A DNA stretch of 64,000 nt. Origin: Paracoccus aerius (lineage in GTDB: Bacteria; Pseudomonadota; Alphaproteobacteria; Rhodobacterales; Rhodobacteraceae). The DNA is taken from contig NZ_BNCL01000002.1 of NCBI RefSeq assembly GCF_014656455.1, positions 310,001 to 374,000 on the forward strand, read 5' to 3'. The position numbers and the translations under genes were made by a program. How positions within the stretch are numbered: position 1 is the stretch's first letter; each line of letters begins with the position of its first letter. The notes beneath the pieces are model-generated. The model saw nothing but the letters and a program-made list of their open reading frames with translations. It did not search any database and was not told the DNA's origin. Of this stretch, positions 8,101 through 16,609 are shown piece after piece.

Positions 8101-8625
8101 TCAGGACGGGCGGGCGTCATGGCGCATCAGCAGGCTGTCGCCGGTGCGGCCCAGAAGTTTGGGGATCACCCGGAAGCCCGCGTTTTCATAGGCGCGGACG
8201 GCGCGAGCATTCGCGGGATCGGGGTCGATGATGATGGTCCGGTGGCCTTCCGCCCGCAGCATCGCCACAAAGGCCGACAGCACACGCGACCCGATCCCCT
8301 GCGACAGCAGGCCGGTAGGCCCGATGGACAGATCCACCCCCACCGCGTCGTCGGGCAGGTCCATCAGCCAGGGGGCCTCGGTCAGCCAGGGCTCGACCCG
8401 GGCATCGGCGATGCGCCAAACCTGGATATAGCCAATGGGCCGCCCATCCAGCAGGAACAGGAAGGGCCGCGTGCTGTCGCGGCCCTCGATCATGTCGCGG
8501 ATATAGCCAAGCTCGACCGCCGGCTGATCGGACCACCATTCGCGCCAATGCGGGCTGGCCAGCCACTCCGCCAGCAAGGGCAGGTCGGCCGCCGTCACGG
8601 GCGCGAAGGAGATGTCAGCTTTCAA
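8101..8625 (-). CDS. GNAT acetyltransferase (AAC(6')-like) between hslV and hslU
   Basis: This 174-residue protein is of the GNAT fold. It opens [20 protein letters not shown] and has the acetyl-CoA loop region [19 protein letters not shown], then the C-terminal [18 protein letters not shown] signature. The AAC(6')-type layout (WREWW and [15 protein letters not shown]) puts it in the group often labelled aminoglycoside acetyltransferases, but the substrate here is unknown and a resistance role should not be assumed. Its start overlaps the hslV stop by 11 bases, so it is probably translated with the protease genes. Confidence 0.82.
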   Translation of the reverse strand: MKADISFAPVTAADLPLLAEWLASPHWREWWSDQPAVELGYIRDMIEGRDSTRPFLFLLDGRPIGYIQVWRIADARVEPWLTEAPWLMDLPDDAVGVDLSIGPTGLLSQGIGSRVLSAFVAMLRAEGHRTIIIDPDPANARAVRAYENAGFRVIPKLLGRTGDSLLMRHDARPS

Positions 8626-9172
8626 CGACCTCGACCGTCAGGTTGCCGTTGGTGTAGACGCAGATATCGGCCGCGATCGCCATGGCCTTGCGGGCCACCC
8701 CTTCCGCGTCAAGTTCGGTTTCCAAAAGCCCGCGCGCGGCAGCCAGGGCAAAATTGCCGCCCGATCCGATGGCGGCCACGTCGTGTTCGGGTTCCAAGAC
8801 ATCGCCCGCGCCGGTGACGACATACAATTCGCGACCGTCGGTCACGATCAGCATGGCTTCCAGGTTGCGCAGGTACTTGTCCATGCGCCAGTCCTTGGCC
8901 AGGTCCACGCAGGCCCGCTGCAACTGGCCTGGGGCGGATTCCAGCTTCTTTTCCAGCCGCTCCAGCAGGGTAAAGGCATCCGCGGTCGATCCGGCAAAGC
9001 CCACCACCACGTCGCGCCCGCCCGGCGACAGGCGCCGGACCTTGCGGGCGGTGCCCTTCATCACGGTCTGGCCGACGCTGACCTGCCCGTCGCCCGCGAC
9101 CACGACCTTGCCGCCACGCCGCACCGCCAGGATGGTGGTGCCGTGCCAGCCGGGAAATCTGTCATCCGCCAT
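8615..9172 (-). CDS. hslV: ATP-dependent protease proteolytic subunit HslV (ClpQ)
   Basis: This 185-residue N-terminal nucleophile peptidase has an 11-residue propeptide, and the catalytic threonine is Thr12 in GTTILAV. Conserved family blocks follow: [47 protein letters not shown] and [16 protein letters not shown]. It forms the double-ring core capped by HslU. The promoter would lie in the 78-base gap behind the trxA terminator; no convincing heat-shock promoter was identified there. Confidence 0.97.
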   Translation of the reverse strand: MADDRFPGWHGTTILAVRRGGKVVVAGDGQVSVGQTVMKGTARKVRRLSPGGRDVVVGFAGSTADAFTLLERLEKKLESAPGQLQRACVDLAKDWRMDKYLRNLEAMLIVTDGRELYVVTGAGDVLEPEHDVAAIGSGGNFALAAARGLLETELDAEGVARKAMAIAADICVYTNGNLTVEVVES

Positions 9173-9199
9173 AGATAGCTCCGTCGTCTTTCTTCAATG

Positions 9200-9232
9200 A
9201 AAAAGGGGCGGCCGGCCCGCAGCCGCCGCCCC
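9200..9232 (-). terminator. Rho-independent terminator downstream of trxA
   Basis: On the minus strand GGGGCGGC (9232-9225) pairs with GCCGCCCC (9212-9205) around a GC-rich 12-base loop, followed by TTTTT (9204-9200). It starts 19 bases after the trxA stop and separates trxA from hslV. Confidence 0.8.
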
Positions 9233-9250
9233 ATGATGCACAAGGGTCGT

Positions 9251-9571
9251 TCAGATCGATTCGTCGATCCAGTTCTTCAGCGCGGCCTTGGGGGCGGCGC
9301 CCATGCGGTTCGACACGACCTCTCCGCCCTTGAACATGAACAGCGCGGGGATCCCGCGGACGCCCAGGGCGGCTGCCTGTTCGGGATTTTCGTCCACGTT
9401 GACCTTCACGATCTTCACGCGGCCGGCATATTCGTCAGAGAGTTCCTCGAGCGCCGGTCCGATCTGCTTGCAGGGGCCGCACCATTCCGCCCAGAAATCC
9501 ACGATGACCGGAGTGTCGGCCTGGCGGACTTCGGTGTCGAACTGGGTGTCGTTGACGTGAACGGTGGCCAT
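9251..9571 (-). CDS. trxA: Thioredoxin TrxA
   Basis: This 106-residue protein is a single thioredoxin domain with the redox site WCGPC at 30-34, the buried DFWAEW segment before it, the cis-proline loop [14 protein letters not shown], and length typical of thioredoxin 1. It reduces disulfides in cytoplasmic proteins, including ribonucleotide reductase. It follows addA on the same strand with a 55-base gap and is closed by a strong terminator. Confidence 0.96.
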   Translation of the reverse strand: MATVHVNDTQFDTEVRQADTPVIVDFWAEWCGPCKQIGPALEELSDEYAGRVKIVKVNVDENPEQAAALGVRGIPALFMFKGGEVVSNRMGAAPKAALKNWIDESI

Positions 9572-9626
9572 TGTTCTGCTCCTTCATGGGAATGCCGGCG
9601 GAATGCGGCAGGGCTTGCCTTTACAG

Positions 9627-12600
9627 CTATGAAGCCATCGCCCGACGGTCAAGGGCAGCCATGGCATGGTCCAGGACCGCGTCCGGGATGGGCATCAGGC
9701 TGCGCGCCGCCGTCCACAGCACCGCGATCCGCACCGGGCGGCCCGGCCAGATCAGCCGCATCGCGGCGCGATAGGCGGCCATCTGGCGCAGGATCCCCTC
9801 GGGCGTATCCTCGGGACGGTCGGGCACGACGGTGTTCGACTTGTAGTCCACCGCCAGGATCTCGGCCTCGCTGACGATCAGCCGGTCCACCGCGCCATGG
9901 ATCATGCCCAGGCCCGGCAGGGGGGCGGTCAGCCCGACCTCGGCCAGGATCTGTGCGCCGGGGGCGGGGGTCATGACCTCGGCCAGTTCCGGTGCGGTGA
10001 TGACCGCCGCGGCCTCGGCCAGCAGGTCGGCCAGTTCGGCGGCATCGGGCAACCCGCCCTCGGCCCCGGCCAGCAGGGCGCGGGCGCGGGCCGGCCAGTC
10101 GGCGGGCGGAACATGAGGCAGGCGTTCCAGCAGCAGGTGCAGCCGCGTGCCGCGCAGCATGGCGGCGTCGGGATCGCCGTCGCCGTCGCCGCCCCCGATC
10201 ACCTTGGCACCGCCCAGGGCGGTCGCGGCGGTGGCGCGGTTCTGCGGCGGCGGCGGCGGGGCCGGGCGATCTGCCCAGTCGGGCGGCTGCACGGTCGATG
10301 CGACCTTGCGTTCAAGGCTGACGGGCAGGTCGGGCCATTCGCCGAAGGACAGGCGCTGCGCCGAACCGATGCCGTCGATCTCAATGGTGGCGCGGGTCAG
10401 GGTGCAGCGTTCGGCGCCCGTGGCGATCATGGAATGCCACGACTCCAGCCCCGATCCGCAATCGCCCGCCGCCGCGACGATCAGCCAGCTTTCGGCCCGC
10501 GTCATCGCGACATACAGCAGCCGCCGCCGTTCCTGTTCCTGGCGCAGATCGTGATCGGCCACGGCCTCGGCCACGGGGTCGGGCCGGTCGGCTGCGGCCC
10601 CCCGCCAGGCAGGCAGGTCGTCCAGCCGGATCAGCGGCTGGCCATGTCCGTTCCGGCGCTTGCGGGTTTCGGGAAGGATCACCACCGGGCTTTCCAACCC
10701 CTTGGACCCATGCACCGTCATCACCCGGATCAACCCGCCGCCCCCGCCGGGAAGCTGGCGCTTGACCTGCACGTCGTCGCGGCCCAGCCAGACCAGGAAG
10801 CCCGTCAGCGAGGGCGTTTCCACCGAGTCATAGGCAAGCGCCTGGGACAGAAGCTCGTCAATGCCGTCCTCGGCCTCGGGGCCAAGCCGGGCCAGCAGCG
10901 CCGCGCGGCCGCCGTGGCGCACCAGAAGCCGGGAGATCAGTTCATAGGGGCGCAGCTTATCTGCCCAGGACATCAAGTCGCTCAGCAACTCGTAAGCCTG
11001 ACGGTGCGGCGAGACGCGCAGCCGTTCCCACAGATATTGCCGGCCCCGGCCCGCGGCCAGGCGGTAAAGGTCGTCCTCGGACAGCCCGAACAGCGGCGAT
11101 CGGAGGATCGCGGCCAGGCACAGGTCGTCTTCTGGGGTGGACACCACCGACATGGTCGCGGTGATGTCGCGCACGGCCAGTTCGGCGGCCAGCTTCAGCC
11201 GGTCGGCGCCTGCCACGGGCAGGTCCGCCGCCTTCAGTTCGCGGATCAGGTCGTCGAACAGGCCCGCCCGCCGCTGCACGAGGATCTGGATGTCGCCCGG
11301 CCCGATGGCACGGACCTGGCCCGTCTTGGCGTCCTTGATCGGCGTGCCGATGATGGCCTTGACCTGTCGCGCCACCGCGCGGGCCAGTTGCGTGTCGGCG
11401 GCGTTTTCGGCAGGCGCATCGACGGGGGTTGTCCAGTCGCCACGCTCGGGCTTTTCGGGTTCGGGCAGGGGCGGCCAGATGTCCACGCGGCCGGGCAAGC
11501 CGTCGCGAAAGGCGATGTGGCGGGGTGGATCGCCCAGGCCCTCGGCCGCGTCGCCCTGGAAGACGGTATCGACCAGCGACAGGATCGCTGGCGAGGACCG
11601 GAAGGAATGGGCAAGCCCCCGCTGCTGCATCGGCTGGCCCACGGCCTCGAAATCCTGGCGGAAGCGGTCGCGGACCGCTTCAAAGACCGCGATGTCGGCA
11701 CCCTGGAAGGAATAGATCGACTGCTTGGGATCGCCGACCACGAACAGCGTGCGAGGCCGGTCGTGCGCGCCTTCGCCGCTGGTGAATTCGTCGGTCAGGC
11801 GCCTGATCACGCGCCACTGGTCGGGGCTGGTATCCTGCGCCTCGTCGACCAGGATATGGTCGATGCCGCCGTCGAGCCGCCACAGAACCCATTGCGCCAT
11901 GCTGGATTCCTCCAGCAGTTCGGCGGTGCGGCGGATCAGGTCGTCGAAATCCAGCCAGCCCTGCGCGGATTTCTCGATTGCGACGCGGCGGGTGAAATGG
12001 TGGGCAAAGCGGTGCAGCGCCAGCGTCTTCTGGGCCAGCGCAAGGCCCAGGACCAAGGGCCGCGCATCGGCCACGCGCTGCATCAGATCCTCGAACTGGG
12101 CCATGAAGGGCGCGCACAGTCCCTGGCGCAGGGCCTTGGTGGGGATGTCGCCTATCTTGGGGCCGAAGGGAACCTTGGCGCTGGCGCCGAACAGCAGGCA
12201 CTTGCACAGGATATGCACGTCCGGCAGCCCCGGATCGCGCCAGTTGCCGCGGGCCAGGTGCTCGGCCAGCTTGCCGTCCTTGGCCCCGCTGCGGGCCAGG
12301 ATCGGGACCAGGGCGTCGAACAGATCGCCCTCGGTGCCGTCGAAGATCCGGTCCAGCAGCGCCGCATGATCCAGCCCGGCGGGCAGGCCCAGCGAGTGCC
12401 AGATGGGTGCGGGATCGGGTTCGCGGGCGTAATCGGCCTCGGCCAGTCCCGCCAGGAAGCCGTCCAGGTCGTCGCCCGAGACAAGCGCCGTCAGGTCGCG
12501 GATCGCAGGATCGTCGCTGTCGGCCATCTGGTCCACGATCTGCGCCCGCAGGACCTTGGCCGACCGGTCGTCCAGTTCGCGAAAGCCCATCGGCACGCCC

Positions 12601-13010
12601 GCTTCCAGCGGAAAGCGCCGCAGCAGCGCCGCGCAGAAGCTGTGGATGGTCTGGACCTTCAGCCCGCCCGGAGTCTCGATGGCGCGGGCGAACAGGCGGC
12701 GCGCCTCGGCCAGGTCGGGGCCGGACCCGGGCCCTTCGGCCTCGCCCAGTTCGGCCAGTTCGGCGCGCAACTGGGGCTCGGGCAGCATGGCCCACTGGCC
12801 CAGGCGGCGCAGCAGGCGGTTCTGCATCTCGGTCGCGGCGGCCTTGGTGTAGGTCAGGCACAGGATGCGTTCTGGCGCCGTTCCCGCCAGCAGCAGCCGG
12901 GCCACGCGGTCGGTCAGAACGCGGGTCTTGCCCGACCCGGCATTGGCCGTCAGCCAGGTGGATCGGTTGGGGTCGGCTGCGGCGATCTGGTTCAGGCTGG
13001 CTTCATTCAT
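9627..13010 (-). CDS. addA: Double-strand break repair helicase-nuclease AddA
   Basis: This 1127-residue protein is the UvrD-like helicase plus nuclease subunit of AddAB, the alphaproteobacterial counterpart of RecBCD. Walker A reads ANAGSGKT at 22-29. Later motifs include LVDEAQDTSPDQW, VVGDPKQSIYSFQGAD and RVMTVHGSKGLESPVVILP. The C-terminal nuclease carries GAVDRLIVSEAEILAVDYKS. The ATG at 13010 lies in ATGAATGA together with the addB stop, an 8-base overlap; the frame is open for 273 bases further upstream, but that part is addB read out of frame. The complex resects DNA ends and loads RecA. Confidence 0.95.
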   Translation of the reverse strand: MNEASLNQIAAADPNRSTWLTANAGSGKTRVLTDRVARLLLAGTAPERILCLTYTKAAATEMQNRLLRRLGQWAMLPEPQLRAELAELGEAEGPGSGPDLAEARRLFARAIETPGGLKVQTIHSFCAALLRRFPLEAGVPMGFRELDDRSAKVLRAQIVDQMADSDDPAIRDLTALVSGDDLDGFLAGLAEADYAREPDPAPIWHSLGLPAGLDHAALLDRIFDGTEGDLFDALVPILARSGAKDGKLAEHLARGNWRDPGLPDVHILCKCLLFGASAKVPFGPKIGDIPTKALRQGLCAPFMAQFEDLMQRVADARPLVLGLALAQKTLALHRFAHHFTRRVAIEKSAQGWLDFDDLIRRTAELLEESSMAQWVLWRLDGGIDHILVDEAQDTSPDQWRVIRRLTDEFTSGEGAHDRPRTLFVVGDPKQSIYSFQGADIAVFEAVRDRFRQDFEAVGQPMQQRGLAHSFRSSPAILSLVDTVFQGDAAEGLGDPPRHIAFRDGLPGRVDIWPPLPEPEKPERGDWTTPVDAPAENAADTQLARAVARQVKAIIGTPIKDAKTGQVRAIGPGDIQILVQRRAGLFDDLIRELKAADLPVAGADRLKLAAELAVRDITATMSVVSTPEDDLCLAAILRSPLFGLSEDDLYRLAAGRGRQYLWERLRVSPHRQAYELLSDLMSWADKLRPYELISRLLVRHGGRAALLARLGPEAEDGIDELLSQALAYDSVETPSLTGFLVWLGRDDVQVKRQLPGGGGGLIRVMTVHGSKGLESPVVILPETRKRRNGHGQPLIRLDDLPAWRGAAADRPDPVAEAVADHDLRQEQERRRLLYVAMTRAESWLIVAAAGDCGSGLESWHSMIATGAERCTLTRATIEIDGIGSAQRLSFGEWPDLPVSLERKVASTVQPPDWADRPAPPPPPQNRATAATALGGAKVIGGGDGDGDPDAAMLRGTRLHLLLERLPHVPPADWPARARALLAGAEGGLPDAAELADLLAEAAAVITAPELAEVMTPAPGAQILAEVGLTAPLPGLGMIHGAVDRLIVSEAEILAVDYKSNTVVPDRPEDTPEGILRQMAAYRAAMRLIWPGRPVRIAVLWTAARSLMPIPDAVLDHAMAALDRRAMAS

Positions 13011-15948
13011 GGGCACCCACCTTCTGGACATGGGGCGCGTCGGCCAGCGACCATTCGCCGAACCGCGCCAGGTGGTCGTAATCGCCCGCATAGCTGGTCT
13101 GCTCGGGCGCGCGCATCGAGGTGAAGCCCGTCTCGCCCGACAGATAGGCCGCGACCAGCCGCACGAAGCCGTCCCAGTTCTCAGCTTCCAGGTCGGTGGA
13201 ATAGTCGCGGTCGTGGGTGTCCCCCTCGCCGCCAAGCTGGATATAGCGGATGCCCGCGACCTCGGCCGGGCCGATGGCGTCAAAGCCGCCGCGCCGGACC
13301 ATCGCGGCTTCCAGGATCAGCTGCTTTTCAAAGGCGGCGATCTGCTTGTCGCTGGGCGGCGTGCCGGACTTGTAGTCATAGATCACCACCTGCCCGTCAT
13401 GCAGCAGGTCGATCCGGTCAGGCTTGGCCGTCAGGGTGAAGTCCATGCCCGCAAGCGCGACCTTGCCGCGCTTCTCGACCACCACCGGGCGGCCCTCGGA
13501 CAGGCGGGCCAGTTCGTCCGCGACGATCCGGTCGGCGATGCGTTCCATCCGCGCGGCCCAGAAGGCGCGGGCGGCGGGCCAAGGCACCTGCTGGGCCAGA
13601 ACCTTGGCGGTGATCGCCAGGAAGCGCGCCTTCAGCGCCTCATGGCCCATGCCCGGATCGGGCTTGGTGCCCAGCAGCGCCTCGACGATCGAATGCAGCG
13701 TCTGGCCGCGCAGGGCGGCGTCGGGTTCGGGGCGCAGCGCGGGAAGCGGCCGCAGGCCCAGGACGCGCTTGGCGTAGACCGCATAAGGGTCGCGGATCAG
13801 CAGCGAGACATCGGTGACCGGCAGTTCCCGGAAAGGCGGCGCGGGCGGGATCGGCGCAGGCCGGGCCGCAGGCGGGACCGGGCTGGCGGGACGCGCGACA
13901 GCCTCGGCCAGGGCCAGCCAAGCATCGCCCCGCGCCCGCATTGCCGCAAGCGCCTGGGGGCCGCTGCGTTCGGGCAGGCCCGACATGAGGTTCGTCAGCC
14001 GGTTCAGCCAGCGGGACGGGATCGTCTCGGCCTCGGCGTCGCGGCGGGCGCGGGTCAGGATCACCCGTTCCACTCCCATCGCCTGCTGGAAGTCATGTGC
14101 CGCCAAGCCGATCAGGCGTTCCGGCAGTGGCAGCCCGGCCGCCAGCCGCATCTGCCGCGACAGCCAGGGATCGGGCTTGAGCTGCTGGGGCCAGCCGCCC
14201 TCGTTCAGGCCCGACAGGATCACGATGCCCTGGCCCACGATCCGCGCCTCGCGCGGGCCGCGGATGTGCAGGTAATGGGCGTCCCCCTCGACCCGGACGG
14301 ATTGCTGCTGCAACTCGTCCATCAGCAGGGCGCAGAAATCCTGCGGACCCAGATCCGGCCCGTGCCCCGCATGTTCGGCCAGATGATCCATCGTGGATTG
14401 CAGAAGCGATCCGACATGGTCCTGCCACAGCTTCGAGGCCGCGGCATTTCCGCCGGGGCCTGCGGCAATGCCTTCCGCCAGGGCGATCAGGTCGCGCAGG
14501 CGATCGGAGAGGGGGCGCGGCGCCCGGTCCTGCGCCAGCGGCGTGATCCGGTCCAGCCCGTCAGCCAGCCATTCCGCCCAGGTCTTGCGCAGCGCGTCCC
14601 CCTTGGATCCCCAGGTCCGCAGGCATTCGCCGTCCGGAAAGGCCGGGCCGTTGCGGCGCAGTTCCAGTTCCAGGTCGCGCGCCAGGCGGCGGGCGTCGTT
14701 CGCGCCGACCAGCGGCGATCCGGTCAGGCCCAGCGGATGCTTCAGCAGGATCAGCAGGCGGTCGATGCTCAGCGCCTCGCCGAACAGGGCGGCGATGTGG
14801 CGCAGGAACAGGCCGTGGCCGGTCAGCGACAGGGGCTGGCCCGCGCTTTCGTCCGGGCACAGCCGCCAGCGGTCAAGGGCCGCGTTCACGCGCCGGATCA
14901 GGTTGCCGTCCGCCGCCACCAGCGTGGCCGAGGCATGGCGTTCGGCGGCGTCCCGCAGGATCAGGGCGATCACCTCGGCCTCTTGCCCCGGCTGGTCGGC
15001 CTCGATCAGGGTCAGGCCTTGGGTCGGGGCGATCAGGTCGGGCAGGCGCGGGCCTTCGGCGATCCACTGGTCGGTGACGGGCGCGGGCCGCAGCGCCAGC
15101 GAAACAAGCCGGTTGCGGGCCGGGGCGGGCGGAGGCGTGTCGGTCCAGCGGGCCGGGCGGCCCAGCTTGCGGATCAGCGGCGCGAAGCGGGCCTGGGGGT
15201 GATCCTCGGTCCGGTGGTCCAGCCCGTCCCAGACCGTCTGCGGCTGGTCGAAGTCGAAGCCCGGCAGCACCACCGCGCCTTCGGGCAGTTGCGCCACCGC
15301 CTCCATGAACAGCCGCGTCGCGCCATGCGACCCGGTCGAGCCGACGATGATGACCGGCCCGTCGGGCAGGTTCTGGCCCTTGGACCAGTCCTCGCACAGG
15401 ATCTGGGACGCCAGGCGCTGACGGGCGGCACGGTCCGTCGGCGGGCCTTCCAGATGGAAGCGGGCGGCGATGCGCAGGAAGCCCAGGGCGTTCTGCCAAT
15501 GCCGGGCATGATCGCCGGTGTCGATGCCTTCAAGGGCGTCGGGGCCAAGTCCCTCGGTCTGCATCTCGTGCATCAGGGTTGACAGGGACCGGGCAAGCGC
15601 CGCGATGGAATGGCCCGAGGCGAGATCCGGCCGGGTCTTCAGAAGCCCCGCCACCAGCCGCGCCAGTTGCAGCCGCCGCGCCAGGGGCGAGGCCTCGGCA
15701 TGGTCCAGCATCCCCGGCGCTTCCAGGTTGGTCACCGGCAAGAGGCGCGGCAGCAGCAGCGGCCCGCGCAGATCGAACGCGCATTGCAGTTCCGCCAGCG
15801 TCCGAGAGGCGTTGCCATAGATGGTGACGCGGGCCATCGCCTCGGGCGGCTGGCCGGCCATGCGGTCCAGAAAGCCCGCGACGAATTCATGGGCAAAGTC
15901 GATGCCGGGCGGCAGGGCATAAAGGCCACGAAATACGGGTTCAGCCAT
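13003..15948 (-). CDS. addB: Double-strand break repair protein AddB
   Basis: This 981-residue partner of AddA has a degenerate helicase N-terminal half, a middle domain with TDVSLLIRDPYAVYAKRVLGL, and a C-terminal PD-(D/E)XK nuclease. The nuclease core reads TAKPDRIDLL followed by VIYDYKSGTPPSDKQ. The downstream CxxC-type iron-sulfur cysteines seen in Bacillus AddB are not evident, in keeping with the alphaproteobacterial subtype. It overlaps the MurU-like gene upstream and addA downstream by 8 bases each, so all three are translationally coupled. Confidence 0.93.
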   Translation of the reverse strand: MAEPVFRGLYALPPGIDFAHEFVAGFLDRMAGQPPEAMARVTIYGNASRTLAELQCAFDLRGPLLLPRLLPVTNLEAPGMLDHAEASPLARRLQLARLVAGLLKTRPDLASGHSIAALARSLSTLMHEMQTEGLGPDALEGIDTGDHARHWQNALGFLRIAARFHLEGPPTDRAARQRLASQILCEDWSKGQNLPDGPVIIVGSTGSHGATRLFMEAVAQLPEGAVVLPGFDFDQPQTVWDGLDHRTEDHPQARFAPLIRKLGRPARWTDTPPPAPARNRLVSLALRPAPVTDQWIAEGPRLPDLIAPTQGLTLIEADQPGQEAEVIALILRDAAERHASATLVAADGNLIRRVNAALDRWRLCPDESAGQPLSLTGHGLFLRHIAALFGEALSIDRLLILLKHPLGLTGSPLVGANDARRLARDLELELRRNGPAFPDGECLRTWGSKGDALRKTWAEWLADGLDRITPLAQDRAPRPLSDRLRDLIALAEGIAAGPGGNAAASKLWQDHVGSLLQSTMDHLAEHAGHGPDLGPQDFCALLMDELQQQSVRVEGDAHYLHIRGPREARIVGQGIVILSGLNEGGWPQQLKPDPWLSRQMRLAAGLPLPERLIGLAAHDFQQAMGVERVILTRARRDAEAETIPSRWLNRLTNLMSGLPERSGPQALAAMRARGDAWLALAEAVARPASPVPPAARPAPIPPAPPFRELPVTDVSLLIRDPYAVYAKRVLGLRPLPALRPEPDAALRGQTLHSIVEALLGTKPDPGMGHEALKARFLAITAKVLAQQVPWPAARAFWAARMERIADRIVADELARLSEGRPVVVEKRGKVALAGMDFTLTAKPDRIDLLHDGQVVIYDYKSGTPPSDKQIAAFEKQLILEAAMVRRGGFDAIGPAEVAGIRYIQLGGEGDTHDRDYSTDLEAENWDGFVRLVAAYLSGETGFTSMRAPEQTSYAGDYDHLARFGEWSLADAPHVQKVGAHE

Positions 15949-16609
15949 GCAGCATTTCCTCGGCCAGGGGGATGGCTTCGGGATAGCCCACGTCGCACCA
16001 GCCGCCCCGATGGATGATGCCGAAGGCCCGACCCTCCGCGATCAGCAGATCCCACAGCCGGTTCAGGGAAAACACCGGGTCGGGGATCTCGGCCAGACGG
16101 TCGGGGCGGATGATCTGGGCGCCGCCATAGACGTAATCGCCCCGGCGGCTGATGCGCCCATCGGCGTCCCGCGAAAAATCCCCCGCCCCTTGCCGCGCCG
16201 TGGCCCGGCCGACCGGCACCAGCATCAGAAGCGCGTCCATGTCCTCGCGCCAGGCCGCGTCAAGCGCGGCAAGCGGGTTCGGCCCGGTCCAGACCACGTC
16301 CGGGTTCAGCGTCATCACCGGCCCCGGTCCCAGCAGGGGCAGCGCCTTGCGCAGCCCGCCGCCGGTATCCAGGATCGTGCCGGGTTCGTCACTTATGGCC
16401 ACGTCCCGCCCGGCGAGGTGGTCCCTGATCTGGCCGCCCCGGTAATGCGTGTTCACCGCCACCGGCCCCGCGCCCGCCTCCCGCCCCAGGTCCAGCGCGC
16501 GGTCCAGAAGCGTGCGGCCCGCGACCGGGATCAGCGGCTTCGGCAGGCTGTCGGTCAGGGGCCGCATCCGCGTGCCGAGCCCCGCGGCAAAGATCATTAG
16601 CGGGCGCAT
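15941..16609 (-). CDS. murU: MurNAc-1-phosphate uridylyltransferase-like nucleotidyltransferase (MurU type)
   Basis: This 222-residue sugar-nucleotide transferase starts MRPLMIFAAGLGTRMRPLTD, holding the GxGTRxxPLT phosphate loop, then PKPLIPVAGRTLLDRAL. It contains NPDVVWTGPNPL, an N-D pair in the expected metal-binding position, and ends GWCDVGYPEAIPLAEEML. Such proteins next to AmgK convert MurNAc-1-P to UDP-MurNAc in the cell-wall recycling route known from Pseudomonas. The ATG at 16609 gives the family N-terminus. It overlaps the upstream amgK part by 13 bases and addB by 8. Confidence 0.85.
   Translation of the reverse strand: MRPLMIFAAGLGTRMRPLTDSLPKPLIPVAGRTLLDRALDLGREAGAGPVAVNTHYRGGQIRDHLAGRDVAISDEPGTILDTGGGLRKALPLLGPGPVMTLNPDVVWTGPNPLAALDAAWREDMDALLMLVPVGRATARQGAGDFSRDADGRISRRGDYVYGGAQIIRPDRLAEIPDPVFSLNRLWDLLIAEGRAFGIIHRGGWCDVGYPEAIPLAEEMLHG

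Noticed and set aside
9666..13124. Very long open frame on the plus strand opposite addA
   Set aside because: It is antisense to AddA, is low in complexity (His/Gln/Gly/Arg rich), and has no family resemblance. High-GC third-position bias produces such shadows.
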